From contig NZ_CP088923.1 of NCBI RefSeq assembly GCF_021545845.1, forward strand, positions 3,038,001-3,102,000: a stretch of 64,000 nucleotides of DNA. The letters are read 5' to 3'. The position numbers and the translations under genes were made by a program. Under the pieces are notes generated by a model. The model ran no database searches and was not told the DNA's origin. It saw nothing but the letters and a program-made list of their open reading frames with translations. Of the stretch, positions 40,612 through 48,161 are shown piece by piece. This stretch comes from Rhodanobacter thiooxydans. GTDB taxonomy: Bacteria > Pseudomonadota > Gammaproteobacteria > Xanthomonadales > Rhodanobacteraceae. Position 1 is the first letter of the stretch. Each line of letters begins with the position of its first letter.

Positions 40612-42015
40612 TAATGCCAGTCAGTTAAGGTATTGACGCGACGGGAACGACCCAAGAGGCTCATGGTTTTCCATGAGCCTCTTGCTTTGACCACCACTCT
40701 GCAAGCCCAACTCGATGCGGTAGGCGAGCTGTCGGCGGAGGCGTTCGATCGCTTCAGTCAGCTCATTCCGGCCGCCTGGATCGAGCAGGCCCTGCAAGCG
40801 ACCGGTACCGCGTCCCTGCGCCGTCGTCGCCTGCCCGCCGAGCGACTGATCTGGCTGGTCATCGGGCTGGCGCTGTTTCGCAACGAACCGATCTGGCACA
40901 TCGTGCGTCAGTTGGGCTTGGCGTTGGGTACTGAGGCGCAAGTCGTGCCCGTACCGAGTGCGGCTGCCCAAGGGCGGCAGCGCCTGGGCGAAGCACCACT
41001 GGCGCACTTGTTCGACCAGATCAGCCGTGCGTGGTGCACCACGCCGCTGCCGGCCGCCGGCCGCTTCCAGGGACTTCGCCTGTTGGCGGTCGATGGCGTG
41101 GTGTGGTCGACGCCCGATACCGCCGGGCATCGCGAGGTCTTCGGTGGCGGGCGCTCGCAGCATGGCGACGGGAGTTGGCCGCAGGTGCGCGCCGTGTGCC
41201 TGATGGAGGTCCATACGCACCTGATCCGGGCCGCCGCTTTCGGGGCGTACACCACCGGCGAGCTCAGCTATGCCCAGAACCTGATGGCCGCGGCCCCCGA
41301 TGAGTCGCTGACGATCTTCGATCGCGCCTACTACTCGGCCGCCTTCCTGCTGGCGTGGCAGCGCGCGGGAAAGCAGCGGCACTGGTTGATGCGGGCCAAG
41401 TCCTCGTTACGTTACGAGGTGCTCCACCCGCTCGGGGAAGGCGATGCGTGGGTGCGCCTGCCGGTCTCGCCGCAGGCGCGCCGCCAGCATCCGGAGCTGC
41501 CGGCATTCTGGGAAGCCCGGTTGATCGTCTGCTCGTCCGGCCGGCGCTATCTGACCTCACTGGCCGATCCGGCCCGCTATCCGGCCGAGCAGGTGGCCAC
41601 GTGCTATCGCGAACGCTGGGAGATCGAACTGGGCTTCCGGGATATCAAGCAGGGCATGCAAGCCAACGACACCGTCTTGCGCAGCAAGCGGCCGGAACTG
41701 GTGCGACAGGAAATCTGGGGCCTGCTGATTGCCTACAACCTGCTGCGCTGGGAAATGCACCAAACTGCCGATGCACTGGGCGTGCCGCCGGCCCGGCTCA
41801 GCTTCCAGGGCTTCACGCGCGCCATCGTCGCGGAGCTGCGCCATGCCCCGCTGGAAACCCCCGGCGCCTTTCCCAAACGGCTGGCCCGGCTCCGACAACA
41901 AGCCCGCGTCTACCTGTTGCCGCCGCGACGACGACGATCTTGCCCCCGTGAAGTCAAACGGCGACCCCACAAGTACCCCACGAAAAACGCCAGTCAGCTT
42001 AACTGACTGGCATTA
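40612..42015 (+). mobile_element. IS4-family insertion sequence, complete, 1404 bp
   Basis: Terminal inverted repeats are 18-bp perfect: TAATGCCAGTCAGTTAAG at 40612-40629 and its complement at 41998-42015. A 10-bp duplication of the target flanks the element. It carries one intact transposase. The right end contains a second inverted GCCAGTCAG copy just inside the terminus. The intact ends, open transposase and perfect target duplication point to recent insertion. Confidence 0.93.
40663..42006 (+). CDS. IS4-family transposase (DDE)
   Basis: A 447-aa transposase filling the element. The N-terminal IS4 domain (about 10-110, LSAEAFDRFSQLIPAAWIEQAL) is followed by the RNase H-like core. The catalytic acids are the Asp in LLAVDGVVWS near 142, the Asp in TIFDRAYYSA near 219, and the Glu of the Y-x2-R-x3-E-x6-K signature in CYRERWEIELGFRDIKQ near 314-330. 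The ATG at 40663 (MVFHEPLAL) is likeliest; a start at 40633 is in frame. The stop codon TGA lies inside the right inverted repeat. No frameshift or stop interrupts the gene. Confidence 0.94.
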   Translation: MVFHEPLALTTTLQAQLDAVGELSAEAFDRFSQLIPAAWIEQALQATGTASLRRRRLPAERLIWLVIGLALFRNEPIWHIVRQLGLALGTEAQVVPVPSAAAQGRQRLGEAPLAHLFDQISRAWCTTPLPAAGRFQGLRLLAVDGVVWSTPDTAGHREVFGGGRSQHGDGSWPQVRAVCLMEVHTHLIRAAAFGAYTTGELSYAQNLMAAAPDESLTIFDRAYYSAAFLLAWQRAGKQRHWLMRAKSSLRYEVLHPLGEGDAWVRLPVSPQARRQHPELPAFWEARLIVCSSGRRYLTSLADPARYPAEQVATCYRERWEIELGFRDIKQGMQANDTVLRSKRPELVRQEIWGLLIAYNLLRWEMHQTADALGVPPARLSFQGFTRAIVAELRHAPLETPGAFPKRLARLRQQARVYLLPPRRRRSCPREVKRRPHKYPTKNASQLN

Positions 42016-42066
42016 CGGCATGGCCGGGCCTTTCGCGGTCACACGCTGCCGACGCGGTCGCCGGGC

Positions 42067-42480
42067 TCAATCGTCGTCGTCATCGTCGTAGCCATCGTCG
42101 CGGATGTAGCGCACCCGGTACGGGTCGTCGTACACCACCGTGCGCTCGACCACACGACGACGCACCACCGGGGCATCCTCGTAGATCACCGTGCGCGGCG
42201 GGCCGTACACCACCGGTGCCTCGTAGTACACCGGCGCCGGGCGCAGCGCATCGCTGACCAGGCCCGCCACTGCGCCGGTGACGATGGCGCCGGCGATCCA
42301 GTGGTCGCCGCTCCAGTGCCCGCCATGGCCGTAGTAACCACCGTGGTAACCGTGGTAGTCACCACCCCAGCCGTGACCACCATGGTCGTGCGCCGACGCG
42401 CCCAGTGGCACCGCCACAGCCACTGCAACCGCCAGGCCGATGGCCGCCAGCCTGCCCGTCCTGCCGATGCTCTTGGTCAT
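42067..42480 (-). CDS. Secreted His/Gly-rich protein with glycine-zipper segment
   Basis: A 137-aa exported protein. A signal peptide (1-30, ending GASAHD) is followed by a His/Gly/Tyr-rich metal-binding-like stretch (HDHGGHGWGGDYHGYHGGYYGHGGH, about 31-55). A glycine-zipper-like hydrophobic segment WIAGAIVTGAVAGLVSDAL lies near 61-79. The tail is Val/Tyr/Arg-rich and ends in six consecutive Asp residues. The composition suggests a periplasmic or outer-membrane protein. Its family is uncertain. The original downstream terminator is interrupted by the IS4 element. Confidence 0.72.
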   Translation of the reverse strand: MTKSIGRTGRLAAIGLAVAVAVAVPLGASAHDHGGHGWGGDYHGYHGGYYGHGGHWSGDHWIAGAIVTGAVAGLVSDALRPAPVYYEAPVVYGPPRTVIYEDAPVVRRRVVERTVVYDDPYRVRYIRDDGYDDDDDD

Positions 42481-42542
42481 GATCGTTCTCCGTTGTACGG
42501 GGCGGATGCTCATCCGATCACGCTTAATCTGCACTGAAGGGT

Positions 42543-44729
42543 TCACGTTTTCGGGCGTGCGTTTTCCCAGGGATTGATCCCCGTCACGGCCTGGCGCCGG
42601 CGCAGCAGCCAGCAGCCGTGGATGTCGCCCCGGCGGGCGAAGTCGAACGGGATGCTGGGCGCGCTCCAGTCCTCGATCTCGAAGTGCGCCTGCAGCGCTT
42701 CCCGGTCGAGCTTGAAGCGGCGGAAATTGTTGGAGAACACGATCACGCCGTCGCGGGTCAGCCGCTCGTTGCAGGCTTCCAGCAGGGCCACATGGTCGCG
42801 TTGCACGTCGAAATCCTCGGCGCGCTTGGAGTTCGAGAAGGTCGGCGGGTCGACGTACACCAGCCCGTAATGGCCGCGGTCGCGCTGCAGGAATTCCATG
42901 GCGTCGAACTGCATCAGCCGGTGGCGCGCACCGCTGAAGTCGTTCAGCACGAGGTTGCGCGAAGCCCATTCGAGATAAGTCGCCGACAGGTCCACGCTGG
43001 TGGTCTCCAGCGCGCCGCCAGCTGCGGCGTATACGCTGGCGGTAGCGGTGTAGGCGAACAGGTTGAGGAAGCACTTGCCGCGCGCCAGCTCGCGCAGCTT
43101 GGCGCGCACCAGGCGATGATCGAGGAACAGGCCGGTATCCAGATAGTCGGTGAGGTTGACCAGGAACTTCAGGCCGCCCTCCTCCACTTCGATGAACTCG
43201 CCGCGCTGGTCGAACTGGCCGTACTTGGAGCCGCCCTTGCCGCGCTCGCGGGTTTTCAGCACGATGCGCTCGCGCGGCACGCCGAACACCTCGCCGGCGA
43301 CGCGGGCAATCTCGCGCAGGCGCAGCCGCGCCATGTCGGCCGGCACGTCGGCGGGCGCGCGGTATTCCTGGATATGCAGGTGCTCGTCGCCACGCGTGTC
43401 GCCGTAGACGTCGATCGCGGCGGCGTACTCGGGCAGGTCCTGGTCGTAGGCACGCCAGCAATGGATGGCTTCGCGGGCCAGCCGCTTGCGCAGGTGCCTG
43501 GCGTTCTTTTCCAGCCGGTTCTTCAGCATCTGTGCGCCGGCGGACAGCGGCTTGGCTTCGCGCGGCGGTTGCTCGCGCGTTTTCAGGTCGAAGGTCAGCA
43601 GCACGGTTTCCAGCGCGCCGTTGTACAGCGCGTAGCGCTTGTCCGCATGCAGCTGCATCGCGCGACCCAGTTCCACATCCCCGGCCAGCACCGCGGCGCG
43701 CCAGCCGACGAAGCGCTGGCGCAGGGTGTCGCCCAATGCGCGGTACAGCTTCGGCATCTCGGCGCGATCGCCGAGGCGCTCGCCGTACGGCGGGTTGGTG
43801 ATGACCAGGCCGTGGTCGATGCCCGGCGGCGGCGCGGCATGCGCCATGTCCTGCCGGTCCAGGGTGAAGAAGCCGGCCACGCCCGCCTGCTGCGCATTGC
43901 GCTTGGCCGTCTGCACCATGCGCGGGTCGGCGTCGCTGCCGAAGAAGCAGGGGCGCAGCGCACGCAGGCCGGCTTCGGCGCGCTGCTGCGCCTCGTCCAG
44001 CAGGCTGCGCCACAGCGCGATATCGTGCTGCTGCCAGCCGAGGAAGCCGAAGTATTCGCGGCGCAAGCCGGGCGCCACGTCGGCCGCCATCAACGCGCCT
44101 TCGATCAGCAGCGTGCCGGAACCGCACATCGGGTCGAGCAGCGCTCCGCCGGCGGCGTACACCTCGGGCCAATGCGCGCGCAGCAGCATCGCGCTGGCGA
44201 GGTTTTCCTTCAGCGGCGCCTCGCCCTGCTCCTCGCGCCAACCGCGCCGGTGCAGCGGCGAGCCGGCCAGATCCAGCGACACGATCGCGCGGTCGCGGCG
44301 CAGGCGCAGGTTGATGCGGATGTCCGGCTCCTCGGTGTCGATGCCGGGGCGCGAGCCGTCGCGCTGGCGGAACTGGTCCACCACGGCATCCTTCACGCGC
44401 AGGCCGATGAACTGGCTGTGGGTCAGCTTGCTCAATGCGGTGCCGGCGTCCACCGCGAAGGTGGCGTGCGCGGCCAGATGTTCACTCCAGTCGATCGCCT
44501 GCACGCCGCGGTACAGTGCCTCGTCGTCGGCGGCGTCGAACTCGGCCAGCGGCAGCAGGATGCGGCTGGCCAGGCGCGACCACAGGCAGGCCCGGTATGC
44601 GGTTTCCAGCGTGCCGGCGAAGTGCGCGCCGGCCAGCGCCTCGCGCACGTCGAGCGCACCCAGTGCAGCCAGCTCGTCGCGCAGCAGGTATTCCATGCCT
44701 TTCGGGCAGGTGGCGAAGTACTGACTCAT
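42543..44729 (-). CDS. rlmL: Bifunctional 23S rRNA methyltransferase RlmKL
   Basis: A 728-aa fusion enzyme that makes m2G2445 (RlmL half) and m7G2069 (RlmK half) of 23S rRNA. The N-terminal ferredoxin-like/THUMP region spans 1-155 (FATCPKGMEYLLRDEL). The first methyltransferase has LLDPMCGSGTLLIEGALMAAD near 195-215 and VITNPPYGERLG near 306-317. The second has KCFLNLFAYTATASVYAAAGGA near 550-571, VYVDPPTFSNSKR near 617-629 and VIVFSNNFRRFKLD. The length matches the E. coli enzyme (702). The start overlaps the upstream hydrolase stop by four bases. Very long antisense frames across this gene are GC-bias shadows. Confidence 0.96.
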   Translation of the reverse strand: MSQYFATCPKGMEYLLRDELAALGALDVREALAGAHFAGTLETAYRACLWSRLASRILLPLAEFDAADDEALYRGVQAIDWSEHLAAHATFAVDAGTALSKLTHSQFIGLRVKDAVVDQFRQRDGSRPGIDTEEPDIRINLRLRRDRAIVSLDLAGSPLHRRGWREEQGEAPLKENLASAMLLRAHWPEVYAAGGALLDPMCGSGTLLIEGALMAADVAPGLRREYFGFLGWQQHDIALWRSLLDEAQQRAEAGLRALRPCFFGSDADPRMVQTAKRNAQQAGVAGFFTLDRQDMAHAAPPPGIDHGLVITNPPYGERLGDRAEMPKLYRALGDTLRQRFVGWRAAVLAGDVELGRAMQLHADKRYALYNGALETVLLTFDLKTREQPPREAKPLSAGAQMLKNRLEKNARHLRKRLAREAIHCWRAYDQDLPEYAAAIDVYGDTRGDEHLHIQEYRAPADVPADMARLRLREIARVAGEVFGVPRERIVLKTRERGKGGSKYGQFDQRGEFIEVEEGGLKFLVNLTDYLDTGLFLDHRLVRAKLRELARGKCFLNLFAYTATASVYAAAGGALETTSVDLSATYLEWASRNLVLNDFSGARHRLMQFDAMEFLQRDRGHYGLVYVDPPTFSNSKRAEDFDVQRDHVALLEACNERLTRDGVIVFSNNFRRFKLDREALQAHFEIEDWSAPSIPFDFARRGDIHGCWLLRRRQAVTGINPWENARPKT

Positions 44730-45253
44730 GCGGCCGCCGCCCGTTGGTCGAGCATGCCGCGGAACTGCGCCGCGATCATGCCCATGCTGGAACCCAGCCG
44801 GTGGTCGTCGTCCAGCACCAGCAGCGGCAGGCGGCGCTTCGCGGCGAACGCGTGCACGCCGGCCAGCGGGCAGATCTCGTCGCGCCAGCCGTGGATCAGC
44901 AGCGCGGGCACGTCCTCGCGCAAGTCGAACTTGCGTGCGTAGCCGGGGATTTCGCTGGGCGTGGCCAGCAGCAGCAAACCGGCCACTGGCACATCCAGCG
45001 AGACCAGCCCGGAGACGAAAGCACCCATGCTGGAGCCGACCAGCAGCGGCGGAGCATCCTGCGCCTCGATGGTGGCGCGCAGGCGAGCGACCCGCGGCGC
45101 CACCGAACCGGCAAAGCCGCGTGCGTCGTCGGCGCGGTAGTCCGGCCGCTGCGTGCGCCAGCCCAGCGATTCGGCCAGAGTGGCCAGCGCGCTGACCTTG
45201 GTGGCGTCCGGCCCGGAATCCGAGCCGTGCGAAAGAATGATCTGGCCGCGCAT
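44726..45253 (-). CDS. Small alpha/beta hydrolase (YqiA/RBBP9-like)
   Basis: A 175-aa minimal alpha/beta-hydrolase. N-terminal ILSHGSDSGPDATKVSALATLAESLGW (6-32) is typical of small cytosolic hydrolases. The nucleophile is GSSMGAF near 73-79, and Asp and His are in LIHGWRDEICPL near 118-129 and DDDHRLG near 147-153. The reaction is unknown; similar proteins are thioesterases or carboxylesterases. It is translationally coupled (ATGA overlap) to rlmKL, which is probably only a co-transcription arrangement. Confidence 0.85.
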   Translation of the reverse strand: MRGQIILSHGSDSGPDATKVSALATLAESLGWRTQRPDYRADDARGFAGSVAPRVARLRATIEAQDAPPLLVGSSMGAFVSGLVSLDVPVAGLLLLATPSEIPGYARKFDLREDVPALLIHGWRDEICPLAGVHAFAAKRRLPLLVLDDDHRLGSSMGMIAAQFRGMLDQRAAAA

Positions 45254-45343
45254 GGCGGTCTCCGTGGAAAGTGCCGAAAGCCGAGGCGTGCATGGTAACA
45301 GGCAGCGTTTTCGCCCCCGCCCGCCGCATGCGAGACTTGGCCG

Positions 45344-45898
45344 ATGCCATTGACCATCCACGACCAGCCGTTGCCCTACGTCGACCTGTTGCCGGAACGT
45401 CCGGCCGCAGCGGTCGAGCTGGTGGTGATCCACTGCACCGAGCTGCCGGACCTGGCCACCGCGCGCGAATACGGCGAACGCGCGCTGCACGCCAGCGGTA
45501 CCGGCAACAGCGGCCACTATTACGTCGACCGCGACGGCGCGGTGTATCGCTACGTACCCGGCACCCGCATCGCCCATCACGTGCGCGGGCACAATCCGAA
45601 TTCCATTGGCATCGAGCTGGTGAACGCGGGCCGCTATCCCGACTGGTTCGACTCGCGCCGCCAGACCATGACCGAGCCCTACCCCGCCGCGCAGATCGAC
45701 GCGTTGCTCGCCCTGCTGGCGCAGTTGCGCGCGGAGTTCCCGCACCTGCGCCGGATCGCCGGCCACGAGGAGCTGGACACCGATCTGATGCCCGCCAGCG
45801 ACGATCCTGCGCGACAGATCCGCCGCAAGCTCGACCCCGGCCCGCGCTTTCCATGGGATGCCATCGTGCCCGCCAGCGGCCTCGAGCGGCTGCGCTAG
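45344..45898 (+). CDS. N-acetylmuramoyl-L-alanine amidase (AmpD/amidase_2 type)
   Basis: A 184-aa zinc amidase that cleaves the bond between MurNAc and the stem peptide. The zinc ligands are the His in ELVVIHCTELPD near 31, HHVRGHNPNSIGIELVN near 78-94, and the late GHEELDTDLMPASDDP near 144-159. That last motif differs a little from the usual GHxDIAPGRKxDPGP, but RRKLDPGPRFPWD follows. No signal peptide is seen, so it probably acts in the cytosol on recycled muropeptides, as AmpD does. It is divergent from the hydrolase/rlmKL pair. Confidence 0.88.
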   Translation: MPLTIHDQPLPYVDLLPERPAAAVELVVIHCTELPDLATAREYGERALHASGTGNSGHYYVDRDGAVYRYVPGTRIAHHVRGHNPNSIGIELVNAGRYPDWFDSRRQTMTEPYPAAQIDALLALLAQLRAEFPHLRRIAGHEELDTDLMPASDDPARQIRRKLDPGPRFPWDAIVPASGLERLR

Positions 45899-46015
45899 AC
45901 GCGCCCTGCGCGCCCGCTGCGCAGGTGGCGATGCCCGTCGCCCCGTTCGGTGATCGCCAGACTCGACCACGCCCCGCCACACACTTCGCCATGCCCGGAC
46001 GCAGGCCGCCGCCGC

Positions 46016-46021
46016 TATACT
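46016..46021 (+). promoter_or_regulatory. -10 box TATACT of tesB
   Basis: TATACT lies 24 bases before the tesB ATG at 46046; CAGGGA in between is the ribosome-binding site. No clear -35 was seen. Confidence 0.45.
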
Positions 46022-46045
46022 GGCACCCTTTTGCAGGGATCCGCC

Positions 46046-46912
46046 ATGAGCGAAGACCACGTCGCCGAACTGGTCCAGCTGCTTCGCCTGGAGCGACTGG
46101 AAGACAACCTGTTCCGCGGCCAGAGCCGCGACATCGGCACGCGCTTCGTGTTCGGCGGCCAGGTGCTGGGGCAGGCGCTGTCGGCGGCGCAGCAGACCGT
46201 CGACCCCTCGCGCGAGGCGCATTCGCTGCATGCCTACTTCCTGCGTGCCGGCGACATCGAGGCGCCGATCATCTACAGCGTGGAACGCACCCGCGACGGC
46301 GGTACGTTCTCCTCGCGCCGGGTGGTGGCGATCCAGCACGGCCAGCCGATCCTGAACGGCTCGATCTCGTTCCAGGCGCCCGAGCCGGGCGTGGAACACC
46401 AGATCAGCATGCCCGAGGTGCCCGCGCCGGAAGACATCGAGCCGCTGCATCCGCTGCCGCCCGACGAGCTGGTGCGGCTGCCGGTGAAGCTGCAACGCTG
46501 GCTTGGCATTGACGGCCCGTTCGAGTTCCGCCAGGTGTGGCCACGCGACGAGATGCACCCGGTCAAGCGCCCGCCGATCCAGCACATTTGGTTCCGGCTC
46601 ACCTCGCCGATCGACGACGCGGCGATCCTGCACCGCGCGCTGCTGGCCTATGCTTCCGATTTCCACCTGATCGGCACCGCTACCCTGCCGCACGGCATCT
46701 CCTACATGACCCACAACGTGCAGATGGCCAGCCTCGACCACGCGCTGTGGTTCCACCGTCCGGTCCGCGTCGACGAATGGCTGCTGTACTCGTTCGATAG
46801 TCCCACCGCGCAGGGCGCGCGCGGCCTGGCGCGCGGGCAGATCTTCAGCCGCGACGGTCGCCTGGTGGCTTCCTCCGCGCAGGAAGGGCTGATCCGCGTG
46901 CGCGGCGACTGA
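46046..46912 (+). CDS. tesB: Acyl-CoA thioesterase II
   Basis: A 288-aa double-hotdog thioesterase hydrolysing medium- and long-chain acyl-CoAs. Family blocks are NLFRGQSRDIGTRFVFGGQVLGQALSAA near 18-45, HSLHAYFLRAGD near 60-71, and RDGGTFSSRRVVAIQHGQPI near 85-104. YASDFHLIGTATLPHG near 209-224 supplies the Asp, SLDHALWFHRP near 235-245 follows, and the catalytic Gln is near SSAQEGLIR 276-284. The ATG at 46046 follows CAGGGATCC. The length is typical (E. coli 286). Confidence 0.95.
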   Translation: MSEDHVAELVQLLRLERLEDNLFRGQSRDIGTRFVFGGQVLGQALSAAQQTVDPSREAHSLHAYFLRAGDIEAPIIYSVERTRDGGTFSSRRVVAIQHGQPILNGSISFQAPEPGVEHQISMPEVPAPEDIEPLHPLPPDELVRLPVKLQRWLGIDGPFEFRQVWPRDEMHPVKRPPIQHIWFRLTSPIDDAAILHRALLAYASDFHLIGTATLPHGISYMTHNVQMASLDHALWFHRPVRVDEWLLYSFDSPTAQGARGLARGQIFSRDGRLVASSAQEGLIRVRGD

Positions 46913-46913
46913 G

Positions 46914-46919
46914 TAGAAT
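46914..46919 (+). promoter_or_regulatory. -10 box TAGAAT six bases before an ATG (leaderless)
   Basis: TAGAAT overlaps the end of tesB's 3' region and ends six bases before the ATG at 46926, so RNA would begin at or next to the start codon. This is the same spacing as at 3245 and 47349. Confidence 0.5.
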
Positions 46920-46925
46920 CGCCGC

Positions 46926-47315
46926 ATGCGTCAGATCTACACCTCGCCCCGCCCGGAAAGCGTCGACGCCGTGGTCGCCCTGATGGCCGAGCACGGCATC
47001 GCCGCGACGGTGGAAAACCGCTCCAACTACAACCGGCCGAGCTACCAGCGTTTCAGCTACTCGGCGCGCAACGATGATCGCGGCCGCTGGGCGCAGGTGT
47101 GGATCACCCACGCCGACGACTACCCCAGGGCGCGCGCGCTGCTGCGCCAGATCGGCATCGAGCCGGTGGTGCGCCACGGCGAGGAACTGGCCGCGGCGCG
47201 CAACCCCAGCCCGCTGGACCGGCGCAACCGCACGGTAACGCGGGTGCGCCGCATCGTGCTGCTGGTGGTGCTGGCGGTGCTGGCCGTGGCGATGCTGCGC
47301 TTCCTGCGCATGTAA
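46926..47315 (+). CDS. Small tail-anchored protein (DUF2007/DUF6164-like)
   Basis: A 129-aa protein. Residues 1-80 form a small alpha/beta domain (MRQIYTSPRPESVDAVVALMAEHGIAATVENR, ADDYPRARALLRQIGIEP) resembling DUF2007-type putative signal-transducing domains. A basic linker precedes one C-terminal transmembrane helix (RIVLLVVLAVLAVAMLRFLRM, about 109-129). In Xanthomonas, similar genes are annotated as pathogenicity-like proteins without proof. It lies 13 bases after tesB and has its own leaderless-type promoter. Confidence 0.75.
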   Translation: MRQIYTSPRPESVDAVVALMAEHGIAATVENRSNYNRPSYQRFSYSARNDDRGRWAQVWITHADDYPRARALLRQIGIEPVVRHGEELAAARNPSPLDRRNRTVTRVRRIVLLVVLAVLAVAMLRFLRM

Positions 47316-47348
47316 CACCCCCGGGATGCGCCGTCGCGGCGCGCGGCA

Positions 47349-47354
47349 TAGAAT
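47349..47354 (+). promoter_or_regulatory. -10 box TAGAAT six bases before the bpt ATG (leaderless)
   Basis: TAGAAT ends six bases before the ATG at 47361. CGGGGA occupies the gap and is too close to act as a ribosome-binding site. No -35 hexamer was recognised. Confidence 0.5.
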
Positions 47355-47360
47355 CGGGGA

Positions 47361-48068
47361 ATGCGCCGTTCCGACCAAGTCCGCCTGTTCCAGACGCTGC
47401 CCCACGCGTGCGGCTACTACGCCGACCGCACGGCGCAGAACCTGGTGCTGGACCCGGCCGCACCGAACCTGGACAAGCTGTACGGCCCGGCGCTCGAACG
47501 CGGCTTCCGCCGCGCCGGCGGCCACTTGTACTTCCCGCACTGCGCGCAATGCCACGCCTGCACGCCGTGCCGCATCGACGTGGCGAATTTCCAGCCGGAC
47601 CGCGCCCAGCGCCGCTGCCTGAAGCGCAACGCCGACCTCGTGCTCAGCGAGTCGATCCCCGGCTACAACCGCGAGCGCCACGCGCTGTACGAGCGCTACC
47701 TGCAGAGCCGCCACGCCGGCGGCGGCATGGACGATGCGGAAGCCAGCGACTTCCGCCGCTTCCTCACCGCACCGTGGAGCCCCACCCTGTTCATGGAGCT
47801 GCGCCTGGGCGAGCGCCTGCTCGCGGTGGCGGTTACCGACGTCTGCCCGAACGGCGCGTCGGCCGTCTATACCTTCTACGACCCCGACGAGACCGCGCGC
47901 AGCCTCGGCACCTGCGCCATCCTGCAGCAGGTGGCGTTGTGCCGCCGTCGCGGCCTGCCCTGGCTGTACCTGGGCTTCTGGATCGACGGCCACCCGAAGA
48001 TGGACTACAAGCGGCGCTTCAAGCCGCTGCAGATCCGCACCGCCGAAGGCTGGCAGGCGATGCCGTAA
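47361..48068 (+). CDS. bpt: Aspartate/glutamate leucyltransferase (Bpt)
   Basis: A 235-aa aminoacyl-tRNA-protein transferase that adds leucine to N-terminal Asp or Glu, marking proteins for ClpS/ClpAP (N-end rule). The N-terminal Cys cluster is HACGYYADRTAQNLVLDP near 12-29, then PHCAQCHACTPCRID near 54-68. The C-terminal GNAT-like domain shows CPNGASAVYTFYDPDE, SLGTCAILQQV and WLYLGFWIDGHPKMDYKRRFKP near 204-226. The length is typical. A TAGAAT box implies a leaderless mRNA. It is followed by a repeat and the convergent GltS-like gene. Confidence 0.95.
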   Translation: MRRSDQVRLFQTLPHACGYYADRTAQNLVLDPAAPNLDKLYGPALERGFRRAGGHLYFPHCAQCHACTPCRIDVANFQPDRAQRRCLKRNADLVLSESIPGYNRERHALYERYLQSRHAGGGMDDAEASDFRRFLTAPWSPTLFMELRLGERLLAVAVTDVCPNGASAVYTFYDPDETARSLGTCAILQQVALCRRRGLPWLYLGFWIDGHPKMDYKRRFKPLQIRTAEGWQAMP

Positions 48069-48075
48069 GCGCACC

Positions 48076-48161
48076 CTGTGCGCGATGCTCCGATGTCGAC
48101 CAGAGCGAAGAGCATCGCGCACAGAGCCTGCCCCGGACTCGATCCGGGGGTGCGCTCCTAC
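48076..48161. repeat. GCGCGATGC/GTAGGAGCGCAC composite palindrome
   Basis: A 15-bp perfect inverted pair (CTGTGCGCGATGCTC, 48076-48090 and 48110-48124) is followed by a CCCCGG/CCGGGG hairpin and a terminal GTAGGAGCGCACCC (minus strand, 48161-48148). This is the GTAGGAGC family with GCGCAC in place of GCCCGC. The unit overlaps the stop codon of the GltS-like gene by four bases, so it supplies that gene's last residues. Confidence 0.7.

Noticed and set aside
42618..44942. 774-codon plus-strand frame opposite rlmKL (and similar long frames opposite htpG and the GltS-like gene)
   Set aside because: These are antisense shadows caused by high GC at third codon positions. The products are Arg/Gln/Val-rich with no domain, while the opposite strand encodes clear enzymes.
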